A DNA stretch of 46,446 nt from Faecalibacter macacae (GTDB taxonomy: Bacteria > Bacteroidota > Bacteroidia > Flavobacteriales > Weeksellaceae): NCBI RefSeq assembly GCF_003687725.1, contig NZ_RDOJ01000021.1, positions 1 through 46,446 on the forward strand, in the 5' to 3' direction. The position numbers and the translations under genes were made by a program. Positions 1-8,688 of this stretch are shown piece by piece (the first letter of the stretch is position 1; every line of letters starts with the position of its first letter). The notes beneath the pieces are model-generated. The model was not told the DNA's origin, ran no database searches, and saw nothing but the letters and a program-made list of their open reading frames with translations.

Positions 1-43
1 GGAGAAGCCACGGTGTGGCTTAGGTATTCTAAATTTCTTTATC

Positions 44-116
44 ACTTTTTTCTTGATAAAAAAATATTCAAAAAATCAAGGCTACGATTTTCGACGGTCA
101 ATTTACATCTCATTTC
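44..116. repeat. Direct repeat A, copy 1 (73 bp)
   Basis: Bases 44-116 match 345-417 with one mismatch (A64 versus G365), an offset of 301 bp. Similarity continues in degraded form for about 40 bases beyond the copy (a run around 'cactaatcattt'). Within the repeat, cttgat and atcaag flank an A/T-rich centre and could form a weak stem. Together with repeat B at a similar offset, this shows that a unit of about 300 bp was duplicated in tandem. The repeat has no open frame of note. Confidence 0.9.
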
Positions 117-272
117 GGAAATGAATTAAATGTTTCCTTTCAGTCACTAATCATTTTTACCCTTCATTCTATTTAATTTTTTAACGTCATAGATTTAAAT
201 GTCGGTTTATTATATATAAGATGCTTCGACAAGTTCAACATGAGAAATTTTTAGATCCCTGAATACTGGAAG

Positions 273-325
273 GACAGATTATGGATAAAAATAATGATGA
301 GATCCTGAAACAAGTTCAGCAGGAC
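273..325. repeat. Direct repeat B, copy 1, with REP-like palindrome
   Basis: Bases 273-325 match 564-616 with three mismatches (offset 291). The core contains tcctgaa-acaag-ttcag, an interrupted palindrome; in this copy the last stem base is changed (C320), so the stem is shortened. Short palindromes of this type between genes resemble REP elements. The family assignment is inference. Confidence 0.8.
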
Positions 326-344
326 GTGACTTAATATACTCAAT

Positions 345-417
345 ACTTTTTTCTTGATAAAAAAGTATTCAAAAAATCAAGGCTACGATTTTCGACGGTC
401 AATTTACATCTCATTTC
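345..417. repeat. Direct repeat A, copy 2 (73 bp)
   Basis: Second copy of the repeat at 44-116, differing at one position (G365). The strong conservation of this block compared with the diverged sequence between the copies suggests either recent copying of this block alone or a dispersed repeat family with a conserved core. Confidence 0.9.
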
Positions 418-563
418 ATGGAAATGATTAAATGATTCGTTTCACTCACTAATCATTTCGAACATTACATTTCGATGAATTGACTCTCGTCTGCTAATCG
501 GAAGGCCAGTTTATTTAAAAAAATACTTCGAAAGACTTTTGAAATTCCTCGATACCTCGGAAT

Positions 564-616
564 GACAGATTACTGATAAAAATAATGATGAGATCCTGAA
601 ACAAGTTCAGGAGGAC
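564..616. repeat. Direct repeat B, copy 2, with intact REP-like palindrome
   Basis: Second copy of the 273-325 block. Here the palindrome TCCTGAA-ACAAG-TTCAGGA is perfect (7-bp arms, 5-base loop). The adjacent sequence carries the degenerate motif 'cggaatgacagat', also echoed at 'ggaaggacagat' upstream of copy 1, which fits a degraded multi-copy repeat. Confidence 0.8.
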
Positions 617-820
617 AGTTGAATAAAATACTTCGGAATGACGAACCGGAAAATATTTTATAAAGAAAAAATGGAAGTGACAGCCGAGATTGATTATTTT
701 GTAATAACTGCTTATTAAAAAGCAGGTGTTACGAAATACTTTGGTGAAAGGACTCGGGAAATAGCTTGCGTAAGCAAGATTGGTTTTAAAATTAAAACTT
801 ATTCAATCTGATGTTATATA

Positions 821-856
821 TAAATAAAAAAGCACTTACAAAAAATGCAAGTGCTT
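821..856 (-). terminator. Intrinsic terminator of atpC
   Basis: On the minus strand an 11-bp stem (846-856 pairing with 830-840, one G-U wobble) with a 5-base loop is followed by a run of Ts (826-830). It lies 25 bases past the atpC stop codon, as expected for the end of the atpDC transcript. Confidence 0.9.
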
Positions 857-880
857 ATATTATTTATAATAGGTAATGAA

Positions 881-1174
881 TTAGCTCGCTAAAACAATTA
901 CTTTATTATTGTTCATTTCTAAAGTTCCTCCTTTGATATCAAATAATAAAGTTTTTGATTGAGAAGGAGATGTGTAAACTTTCCCAGAGGTGTTGTCGAA
1001 ATCTTTGAAAGTTGATTCGTGAACAGCAATTTTAATTGTTCCTTCACCTAAAGTTGCAACGATAGGCGCGTGGTTATTTAAGATTTGGAATTCACCATCT
1101 TTACCAGGTAAAGTGATTGCATCAATCTCACCGTCAAAAATTACGTGTTCTGGAGTGATAATTTGTAATTGCAT
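881..1174 (-). CDS. atpC: ATP synthase F1 epsilon subunit
   Basis: Epsilon subunit of the F1 sector of F-type ATP synthase, part of the central stalk and an inhibitor of ATP hydrolysis. The 97-residue product matches only the N-terminal beta-sandwich of the family: the opening MQLQIITPEHVIFDGEIDAI and a GEFQILNNHAPIVATL segment around residues 27-42. The C-terminal two-helix regulatory domain of the longer ~135-residue bacterial epsilon is absent. Short epsilon proteins of this kind are usual in Bacteroidota as far as I recall. It follows atpD after an 85-base gap that contains a terminator-like hairpin, so its expression may be set below that of beta. No other ATP synthase subunit gene is visible in the window, so these two genes form a locus separate from the remaining subunits. 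Confidence 0.95.
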   Translation of the reverse strand: MQLQIITPEHVIFDGEIDAITLPGKDGEFQILNNHAPIVATLGEGTIKIAVHESTFKDFDNTSGKVYTSPSQSKTLLFDIKGGTLEMNNNKVIVLAS

Positions 1175-1187
1175 ATCCGTTTTATTT

Positions 1188-1238
1188 AAAAAAAAGAGTA
1201 CTTAGTTGTCTTCAAAAGAAAAGAAACGTAAGCACTCT
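1188..1238 (-). terminator. Terminator-like hairpin between atpD and atpC
   Basis: On the minus strand a 10-bp stem (1229-1238 pairing with 1195-1204, one G-U wobble, 24-base loop) runs directly into eight Ts (1188-1195), ending 13 bases before the atpC start codon. The long loop should make it weaker than the terminator at 821-856. A partial terminator here would let only part of the transcripts reach atpC. Confidence 0.6.
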
Positions 1239-1259
1239 TTGATATTATAGTTAACTTAA

Positions 1260-2786
<1,527 letters not shown>

Positions 2787-2802
2787 TTATTTTATTTGGG
2801 TG

Positions 2803-2810
2803 CAAAGGTA
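2803..2810 (-). promoter_or_regulatory. atpD promoter -7 element
   Basis: Minus-strand TACCTTTG, matching the Bacteroidota -7 consensus TAnnTTTG, 35 bases upstream of the atpD ATG. I see no clear -33 TTG at the expected distance. Confidence 0.6.
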
Positions 2811-2909
2811 AGTGAAAACTATCTTATTATTTGTATACTTTATAAGATTTTTGTCATAATATTTTGATTATTAATCAGAATTTTACAATAATTATGATTT
2901 TTTTTATTT

Positions 2910-3623
2910 TTAGTCTTTATCAATTCCTCCTCCATACATTTCTTGTACATTTTTTTGATAAGCTTTATAAATTTCGCTAAACTCTTGTTGAGTAATCGTT
3001 TCATTAGAGATTTTAGAGAAATAAGGTTTTAATTTTGCATCATCTTTTAATATTTCGATATTCTTCAATCTATAAATTGCAGTAATACTATCTTCCGATT
3101 TAGGTTTAATAATTACTTCTACGACTAACCCAGGAAAACCTAATATTTTTGATGGACCACATTTTGTTTTGATATCCTTAGCATACCAAACTTCTGTAAA
3201 ATCATTGATTGATTCTAAGGTTAATTTAGTTGCTAAAATCCCATTAATTGTTTTTGTTTCACGATGATTTTGCCATCTATCACTTAATTTTAATGGTGAC
3301 TTAACTTTGTAATTTCTGTTTTCAATATTTACATCTTGATAAATATATTTTTCTGTTGGATTAGTTACGATAAAATTTGTAGTATAATTTCCTATAGATT
3401 CTATACTACTTGTTTGACCTAATTTTTCTTGTTTTTTATATAAACACAAATCCACTTCATTAATTAATAATTCGTGTGTCTTTGGTTGCTCATAATTTTC
3501 AATAATAACTTCTGGAAGATTTTTTTTTGATTTATCTGGCAATAAATAAACTTCATCATATTCCACTTTATAACTTTGTCCTAAAGCAATTGAACCTATT
3601 AATAATATAAATAAAATTTTCAT
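2910..3623 (-). CDS. GLPGLI family secreted protein
   Basis: A 237-residue protein with a signal peptide (about residues 1-15, MKILFILLIGSIALGQS) and the family hallmark near residue 165 in the form GFPGLVVEV (consensus GLPGLI). GLPGLI proteins are exported and widespread in Bacteroidota, and their function is unknown. Preceding it is another member of the same family, ending only 6 bases upstream, so the two are probably co-transcribed and arose by duplication, although they are strongly diverged. The ATG start is directly followed by the signal sequence. The C-terminus is short and charged, with no T9SS sorting domain. Confidence 0.85.
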   Translation of the reverse strand: MKILFILLIGSIALGQSYKVEYDEVYLLPDKSKKNLPEVIIENYEQPKTHELLINEVDLCLYKKQEKLGQTSSIESIGNYTTNFIVTNPTEKYIYQDVNIENRNYKVKSPLKLSDRWQNHRETKTINGILATKLTLESINDFTEVWYAKDIKTKCGPSKILGFPGLVVEVIIKPKSEDSITAIYRLKNIEILKDDAKLKPYFSKISNETITQQEFSEIYKAYQKNVQEMYGGGIDKD

Positions 3624-3629
3624 GATTAA

Positions 3630-4277
3630 TTATTTTTTTAGTTCTAAATATTCTTGATAAGTAATTGCATTTGAAAAATCGTATTCACTAATATAAGATT
3701 GAATTAATTCGCTGGTATTTTCAAATTTTTCAAATTCAAAAAAGACTGTTCTATCTTCATTATACAATTCTAATATAATACCTTTCAATCCATTAATTGC
3801 AATTGGTCCATATGGTAATGGTAATTGTTCTGTAAACCATGCAAAATATTTTTTTCCATTAATAATCTTATACGCCTTAAAACATTTGAAATCTTCTATT
3901 TGTTTAGTTTCATCTGTCAACATCCATTCGTCATTATTATGAGTTATGGACATTAATATTTCTTGGTTTTTATTGATATTATTTAAGTAAAACTTATTTT
4001 TTTTTCTATCATAATAATTAAACAATCTTTTATTAGCAATAGAATCAATTGTATTACTAGGCTGAACAAGTGTTCCATATTCATCTCTGAAAGGCTTTGT
4101 TATAGCTTTATCTAATATGGTATAAAAAAATGATTCATCCTCGTCATAAATTAAAATTGAGGTATCTATTTTTCCATCTACATTTATTTTTTTATAAAAT
4201 ATCTTTCCTTGTTTTTGTGAATATGTATAATTAGATATCAAAAAAAATATCAATATTAAAAAACTTAATTTATTCAT
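3630..4277 (-). CDS. GLPGLI family secreted protein
   Basis: A second GLPGLI-type protein, 215 residues from the start chosen here. The frame extends upstream to an ATG at 4328, but the ATG at 4277 begins a typical signal peptide (MNKLSFLILIFFLISNYTYS), and the longer version would prepend 17 hydrophilic residues and place a stable hairpin inside the gene. The family motif appears as INGLKGIILELY around residue 172, with a preceding YGPIA, as is common in this family. It is a putative periplasmic or outer-membrane-facing protein of unknown role, in an operon with the downstream paralogue and preceded by the disrupted cysteine-peptide gene. Confidence 0.8.
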   Translation of the reverse strand: MNKLSFLILIFFLISNYTYSQKQGKIFYKKINVDGKIDTSILIYDEDESFFYTILDKAITKPFRDEYGTLVQPSNTIDSIANKRLFNYYDRKKNKFYLNNINKNQEILMSITHNNDEWMLTDETKQIEDFKCFKAYKIINGKKYFAWFTEQLPLPYGPIAINGLKGIILELYNEDRTVFFEFEKFENTSELIQSYISEYDFSNAITYQEYLELKK

Positions 4278-4304
4278 CTTTTTGATTGTATTATTTCTTG
4301 TTAA

Positions 4305-4329
4305 AATGGCAGACTTTTTGTCTGCCATT
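4305..4329 (-). terminator. Strong hairpin ahead of the GLPGLI pair
   Basis: A perfect 10-bp inverted repeat (4305-4314 with 4320-4329, 5-base loop) lies between the cysteine-peptide pseudogene and the GLPGLI genes. On the minus strand it is followed only by TTTTAAC, so it may act as a leaky terminator, attenuator or mRNA-processing/stability element. Confidence 0.5.
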
Positions 4330-4334
4330 AAATA

Positions 4335-4600
4335 TTAATAAATACCTAGTGCAAATTCTTCTTCTGTATTAGGACAAAGTACTTGTACCCATGGAGAACA
4401 TGTATTTTCTGTGTAAGTATTTCCATCAGGACCTACAGTACTTGTAATTGTACATTCTCTCACAAAACATGCGTCAGGTTTCGATTTAGATTCTACAAAT
4501 TTCTCTTTGTTAATTTTAACTAAAGATTTGTAGAATTATTAAACTCTGCAATAGAAAAAGAGCTTACCAATAAGGCTCCTAGTAAAATGATTTTCTTCAT
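4335..4600 (-). pseudogene. Frameshifted small secreted cysteine-containing peptide
   Basis: From the ATG at 4598-4600 the frame encodes a signal-peptide-like start (MKKIILLGALLVSSFSIAEF) and then stops after 26 codons. Losing one base near 4534-4537 (TT where TTT is needed) explains the stop. Restoring it gives an 88-residue protein continuing as FYKSLVKINKEKFVESK and ending ...EEEFALGIY at the TAA 4335-4337. The mature part would carry four cysteines, at about residues 45, 50, 68 and 76, in a polar, Thr-rich segment. The downstream frame has two stops just upstream and no ATG of its own, which supports a single gene broken by one base. I do not recognise the family. A sequencing error is the main alternative. 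Confidence 0.65.
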
Positions 4601-4755
4601 AATAAATATTTTATATGTTAATAATATTATGAATTTAGTAAATTCAAATTTATTTTAATCTTTATGTTTAAAATCAATCAATTACATTTCACCTTAATAA
4701 AAAAGATAACTGAAGTTCGATTTGAATGCCTTAATTTTATGCAAAATTATATGAA

Positions 4756-5682
4756 GTGGAAGTACATCGATTAATAGAAAATATCAAAACCATCAAAAAT
4801 CCAGTTTTAACATTGGGAATGTATGATGGTATTCATATTGGTCATCAAACTATTATAAATCAACTAAATCAGATTGCAGAAGAAGTTGATGGAGAAAGTG
4901 TTTTATTGACATTTGATCCGCATCCACGTATGGTTTTACAACCAAATTGTGATTTAAAATTTATCTATACGCTTGAAGAAAAAGAACAAGCTTTAGAAAA
5001 ATTAGGTTTAAATCATTTAATTATTCATCCATTTACAAAGGAATTTTCACAATTAACTTCATTAGAATTTGTTCGAGATTTATTAGTAAACCAAATTAAT
5101 ATTCATACGTTAGTTATCGGTTACGATCATCATTTCGGGAAAAATAGAGAAGGAAACTACGAACAGTTAGAAATATTATCAAAAGAATACGGCTTTAATT
5201 TAGTACAAATTGAAGCGATCGATTGTAATGATGTTGCTGTAAGTTCAACCAAAGTTAGAAATGCTTTAGCAGAAGGTAACATAGCGTATGCAAACAAAGC
5301 TTTAGGATGTAATTATCCAATGAGTGGAGAAGTGGTACATGGCGATAAAATTGGAAGAACGTTAGGTTTCCCTACAGCCAACTTAAAAGTAGATGATTTA
5401 AAAATTATTCCTGCGCACGGCGTTTATAGTGTTAACGTTTTTGTTGATGATCAAAAATATTTAGGACTATTAAGCATTGGTGTTAGAGCTACTGTTACAA
5501 ATTCTCGCGAACATAGAGTAGAAGTTAATATTTTAGATTTTACTGATGATATCTATGGTAAAACAATTCAGTTAGAATTTTTGGATAAAATTAGAGACGA
5601 GAAAAAATTTAATGGTTTAGATGAATTAATCGAAGCCATGAATAAAGATAAAGCACACGCCATTGCAAAATATGGTCAATAA
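4756..5682 (+). CDS. ribF: Bifunctional riboflavin kinase / FAD synthetase
   Basis: Converts riboflavin to FMN and FMN to FAD in the cytoplasm. The 308-residue length is typical. The N-terminal nucleotidyltransferase domain has GMYDGIHIGHQ at 21-31 (the HxGH-type motif), TFDPHPR, GYDHHFGKNREG and SSTKVRNAL. The C-terminal kinase domain has GRTLGFPTANL, where the PTAN motif binds ATP/Mg. The start is a GTG at 4756: the nearby ATGs at 4739 and 4751 are in another frame, and the first in-frame ATG (Met22) would remove the start of the domain. It stands alone on the plus strand, ends one base before a strong bidirectional terminator, and was originally convergent with the subtilase gene now on the other side of the IS. 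Confidence 0.95.
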   Translation: MEVHRLIENIKTIKNPVLTLGMYDGIHIGHQTIINQLNQIAEEVDGESVLLTFDPHPRMVLQPNCDLKFIYTLEEKEQALEKLGLNHLIIHPFTKEFSQLTSLEFVRDLLVNQINIHTLVIGYDHHFGKNREGNYEQLEILSKEYGFNLVQIEAIDCNDVAVSSTKVRNALAEGNIAYANKALGCNYPMSGEVVHGDKIGRTLGFPTANLKVDDLKIIPAHGVYSVNVFVDDQKYLGLLSIGVRATVTNSREHRVEVNILDFTDDIYGKTIQLEFLDKIRDEKKFNGLDELIEAMNKDKAHAIAKYGQ

Positions 5683-5714
5683 AAAAATCGCCTCATTCGA
5701 GGCGATTTTTTTTT
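5683..5714. terminator. Bidirectional terminator at the end of ribF
   Basis: Stem 5688-5694 with 5699-5705 (7 bp, extended by flanking A and T runs, 4-base loop), with A-run on the left and nine Ts on the right, so it can work in both directions. It begins directly after the ribF stop. Without the IS it would also sit about 9 bases past the stop of the subtilase gene on the opposite strand. Confidence 0.92.
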
Positions 5715-5765
5715 ATTATTTTATGTCCCGTCCTGAAATAGCGATACAAAAAAGAAATCGTTATT

Positions 5766-6194
5766 ATGGAAGAAAGAAACAATTATGTCAAACGCACTCA
5801 GCGAGATTACAGTATGTCTTTTAAGTTGAGTGTTGTAAAAGAAATCGAGTGTGGGGAGTTATCTACTGTGGGTGCTTGCCGTAAGTATGGCATCCAATCT
5901 CGAAGCACAGTTGTGAGTTGGCTCAGAAAATTTGGTACCTTTGATTGGGAGAACCAAACACCTTCGAATATGCCAAAGTCACCAGAACAAAAGATCATGG
6001 AGCTTGAAGCCCAAGTAAAGCTTTTGCAAAAGCAGAAGGCTTTCCTTGAGAAACAGGCTTATGTGGCTGATAAAAAAGCCATTATTTTCGATATGATGAT
6101 TAACCTTGCCGAAGAGGAATATCAAATTGATATACGAAAAAACTCACCACCCGAACTATCGAATCTTTCCGAAGGGAACAAAAAGAAACCATAA
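5766..6194 (+). CDS. IS3-family transposase OrfA
   Basis: A 142-residue protein with an N-terminal helix-turn-helix (about residues 15-55, including VGACRKYGIQSRSTVVSWL) and a C-terminal coiled-coil/leucine-zipper-like segment (about 75-105, KIMELEAQVKLLQKQKAFLE), as in OrfA of IS3 elements, which binds the terminal repeats. Near its end the in-frame heptamer A AAA AAC at 6137-6143 allows -1 slippage into orfB. The orfB frame is open from that point. Without slippage translation ends at 6194. Confidence 0.92.
   Translation: MEERNNYVKRTQRDYSMSFKLSVVKEIECGELSTVGACRKYGIQSRSTVVSWLRKFGTFDWENQTPSNMPKSPEQKIMELEAQVKLLQKQKAFLEKQAYVADKKAIIFDMMINLAEEEYQIDIRKNSPPELSNLSEGNKKKP
6137..6143 (+). promoter_or_regulatory. 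Slippery heptamer A AAA AAC for -1 frameshifting
   Basis: In the orfA frame the codons are CGA AAA AAC, which gives the canonical X XXY YYZ heptamer. After a -1 slip the reading continues AAA AAA CTC ACC ACC and stays open into OrfB (residues KKLTTRTIESFRREQKETIS and then the OrfB body). This would make the fused OrfAB transposase. Confidence 0.75.
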
Positions 6195-7055
6195 GTTTCT
6201 CCTGTGAATTGTTCGGGGTTGACCGACAGGTTTATTATCGTCATTTGAAACGAAGAGCAAAGCGGCAACAAAATGCACAGCAGGTTGTGGATTGGGTAGC
6301 AGAGCTGCGAATGATTCATCCAAAAATGGGTGGAAAGAAACTGTATTTTCTTTTGAAAGAGAAACTTGAAAATTTAAGAATTGGCAGAGACAAATTCTTT
6401 GACTTCTTAAGGGCTAACCATTTGTTAATCATTCCCAAAAGAAGTTATCACAAAACTACCAATTCGTATCATCGTTTTAAAAAACATAAAAATTTAATTA
6501 AAGATTATCAATGCAGAAAACCAAATAATGTATGGGTGTCGGATATCACCTACTTGGGAAACAGAGAAAATCCTGCCTATCTAAGTTTAATAACCGACGC
6601 TTATTCCAAAAAAAATCGTAGGCTTTGATGTGTCGGATTCTTTGGCTACAGCATCTTGTTTAAATGCTCTAAAAATGGCATTGAAAAAAGAAAACCCGAA
6701 GAGTCTTATTCATCACTCAGACAGAGGTTTACAATATTGTTCCGATGATTATCAAAAGCTATTGAAAAAGCATAAAATCCGGTGTAGTATGACACAAGAA
6801 TCAGATCCTTATGAGAATGCCATAGCCGAAAGAATCAATGGAATTTTAAAACAGGAATATGATATTGATAAATTTAATGTAGATTTGAATACAAGAAAGA
6901 TTTTGGTCAAACAAACCGTAGAGATTTATAATGAGTTCAGACCGCATTTGTCAAACTATTATTTAACACCGATGCAAATGCACCAGCAACAAGATTTAAT
7001 ACCAAAATCGTACAAAAAGAAAAACAGTACAAATACGAATATATGTACTGTTTAA
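6137..7055 (+). pseudogene. IS3-family transposase OrfB (DDE integrase domain), frameshifted
   Basis: This is the catalytic half of the transposase, entered by -1 frameshift from orfA. It includes the rve integrase core with the acidic triad: the first Asp in VWVSDITYLG (about 6530-6560), the second in LIHHSDRGLQYCS (about 6703-6740) and Glu in NAIAERINGILKQEY (about 6818-6860). An A-run of eight (6608-6615), where seven are needed, shifts the frame between the first and second Asp: the upstream part ends at a TGA at 6626-6628 and the rest continues in another frame to 7055. With one A removed the protein reads AYSKKIVGFDVSDSL without a break. The copy is therefore inactive unless polymerase or ribosome slippage on the A-run restores it. 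Confidence 0.88.
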
Positions 7056-7104
7056 AATAAAATTTTATTGGTCTAATCTTGTATCATTTTTTCAGGACGT
7101 TACA

Positions 7105-8688
7105 TTATTTAATAATTAGTTTAGTAGTAGCTTGACTTTCGTCTCCGAAAGTAATCTGAATCAAATAAACTCCTTTTGCAATTCCTTGTACATTCATTTG
7201 CTTTTGATTCGATGTTGATTTTAATTTCATACCTGTAACAGATAATAAATCTATTTGTTTAATTTCCTTTTTCGATTCTATTTTAAAAGCTGTAGAAGTA
7301 GGATTTGGAAAAATTCTATAATCAGAAAATAAAACCTCGTTTGTTTTTAAAGTTTCTAACAATGAACCAAAATTTGGAACACCATACCCCAATTGAGTAT
7401 CATAAGTAGGATATAAATGAGAAGACTCTTCTATCGCTTGTTTTAATTGACTAATTGATGTGTTTGGAAAAGCAGATAATAAAGAAGCTACTGCACCTGC
7501 TAATACTGGCGATGATAATGAAGTGCCGTGTGAAGCAACTAATTGACCATTTTGACTATAAGTTGGTGTATAAACTCCTAAAGCAGATACATTTGGTTTA
7601 TTTACATTTAATGCATTAGGACCATGAGAAGAAAATGAAGCTGCATTATAATATTCGTCGATAGCTCCTATCGAAAAAATCTCTTGCGTATCTGCTGGAG
7701 CAGAAACATAGAACCAATCATTGTTTCCATCATTTCCCATCGCGTTAACTAGAAAAATTCCGCGAGAAGCTGCAATTTTTGCTCCACGAGAAATAACTGT
7801 AGTATTTCCATCCATATCATTATATGTAAAATCGTAACGTGGATCATCAAAAGTTGTATAACCTAAAGAAGTATTTATTACATCTACACCAACACTATCT
7901 GCACGTTCGGCTGCCTGAATCCAATGCATCAATTCTTTTGGTGTTTCTACGGCAGCGTCTTCCGATACATATAACGCATATGTAGCATCTGGAGCAGACC
8001 CAACATATTCGCTATTTACTTTTGCAGCCATCGTAGCCAAAACCACAGTTCCGTGCGAGTGCATGTCGTAAATTGAATTTGAATTGACAAAATTTTTAGA
8101 ATCTACAATTCTATTTTCATTACGTAACGCTGCAAATGCATTAATTGTATTTACACCAGGAAAACCAGAATCAATAACTCCAATAAAAATATTTTGGGCT
8201 GAGAATCCAGCTTCATGAACAGGTCTTAAATTTAATTGATTAATAAAAGTATCACTATAACCATAATCAAAGTTTAAGTTTCTACTTTGAGATTCTTTAA
8301 ATTTATTTTGATTGTTAGCTACACGTGGATTGTTTGAACGAACTAAAGATTCTACATTCTGTACAAAAGGTAAACTTTGTAATTCTGTCAAAATAATATC
8401 ATCATAAACTTCAACCATAACAGCATTTAACCATTTTGATGCACCAACGTACATCAAATCTAAATTTTTAATTTGCTGAAGATTATTTTGATTAAGAGGA
8501 ACATCTTTATCATCAAGCGCAATATTTCTGTTCGCGCGCCTGTCTTGTGCTCTTTGCGAAAGCATTAATGACGGATTTGAAAGATATGTTTGTGTATTAG
8601 ATTTAGGTTGTAGATAAACCATGTAATATTCCTGCCCCCATAAAAGAGTAGAAATAATAAAAAAACATAGCGATAAAATGTATTTCAT
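7105..8688 (-). CDS. Subtilisin-like serine peptidase (S8) with T9SS sorting domain
   Basis: A 527-residue secreted protease. A signal peptide (residues 1-19) is followed by a propeptide-like region to about 135. The S8 catalytic domain has Asp173 in GVIDSGFPGV, His212 in HSHGTVV, oxyanion Asn319 in MGNDG and Ser390 in SHGTSLSSP. The last ~75 residues are a T9SS type A sorting domain, starting YRIFPNPTSTAF and ending with GVYLI and a basic tail, so the enzyme is expected to be exported by the type IX system to the cell surface or medium. Its stop codon is the TTA target duplicate of the IS, so it is now cut off from the terminator it shared with ribF. An inverted repeat abuts its ATG. Confidence 0.93.
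   Translation of the reverse strand: MKYILSLCFFIISTLLWGQEYYMVYLQPKSNTQTYLSNPSLMLSQRAQDRRANRNIALDDKDVPLNQNNLQQIKNLDLMYVGASKWLNAVMVEVYDDIILTELQSLPFVQNVESLVRSNNPRVANNQNKFKESQSRNLNFDYGYSDTFINQLNLRPVHEAGFSAQNIFIGVIDSGFPGVNTINAFAALRNENRIVDSKNFVNSNSIYDMHSHGTVVLATMAAKVNSEYVGSAPDATYALYVSEDAAVETPKELMHWIQAAERADSVGVDVINTSLGYTTFDDPRYDFTYNDMDGNTTVISRGAKIAASRGIFLVNAMGNDGNNDWFYVSAPADTQEIFSIGAIDEYYNAASFSSHGPNALNVNKPNVSALGVYTPTYSQNGQLVASHGTSLSSPVLAGAVASLLSAFPNTSISQLKQAIEESSHLYPTYDTQLGYGVPNFGSLLETLKTNEVLFSDYRIFPNPTSTAFKIESKKEIKQIDLLSVTGMKLKSTSNQKQMNVQGIAKGVYLIQITFGDESQATTKLIIK

Larger units (their letters stand above)
1..880. other. Non-coding region downstream of atpC, rich in repeats and hairpins
   Basis: I see no credible gene in this 880-base stretch. 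It begins with a perfect 7-bp hairpin (5-11 pairing with 15-21), possibly the end of a terminator for a gene outside the window, although no U-tract follows. It then holds two diverged copies of a roughly 300-bp unit (listed separately), an imperfect 13-bp hairpin at 701-732 (one wobble, one mismatch), a small 5-bp hairpin at 765-778, and the atpC terminator at 821-856. The base composition of 1-640 looks less AT-biased in patches than the neighbouring spacers. A degraded mobile element or repeat island is possible, but no transposase remnant is visible. Confidence 0.7.
5724..7104 (+). mobile_element. IS3-family insertion sequence (1381 bp)
   Basis: The element is bounded by imperfect inverted repeats. 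The left end (from 5724) reads TGTCCCGTCCTGAAATAGCG, and the right end, complemented from 7104, reads TGTAACGTCCTGAAAAAATG; both continue with GATACAA. A 3-bp target duplication TTA flanks it (5721-5723 and 7105-7107). It encodes OrfA and OrfB arranged for -1 programmed frameshifting, the IS3-family layout. OrfB carries an additional single-base frameshift, so this copy is probably not autonomous. The right-hand TTA is also the stop codon of the subtilase gene. Confidence 0.93.

Noticed and set aside
1-40. tRNA or rRNA end at the left edge
   Set aside because: The hairpin 5-21 is not followed by a T-loop or CCA and does not fit a tRNA arm set; I cannot assign it.
44-616. CRISPR array
   Set aside because: Only two copies of each repeat, about 300 bp apart, with diverged rather than uniform spacers.
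4217-4225. TGTGAATAT near-match to a DnaA box in the GLPGLI gene, and similar sites near 9950 and 10052
   Set aside because: One-mismatch 9-mers are expected by chance in AT-rich DNA; only perfect matches were used for the origin argument.
4278-4328. Upstream start extending the GLPGLI protein by 17 residues
   Set aside because: It would place a hydrophilic stretch ahead of the signal peptide and include the 4305-4329 hairpin in the coding region.
5807-6319. Minus-strand frames within the IS
   Set aside because: They run antisense to orfA/orfB and have no recognisable passenger-gene features.
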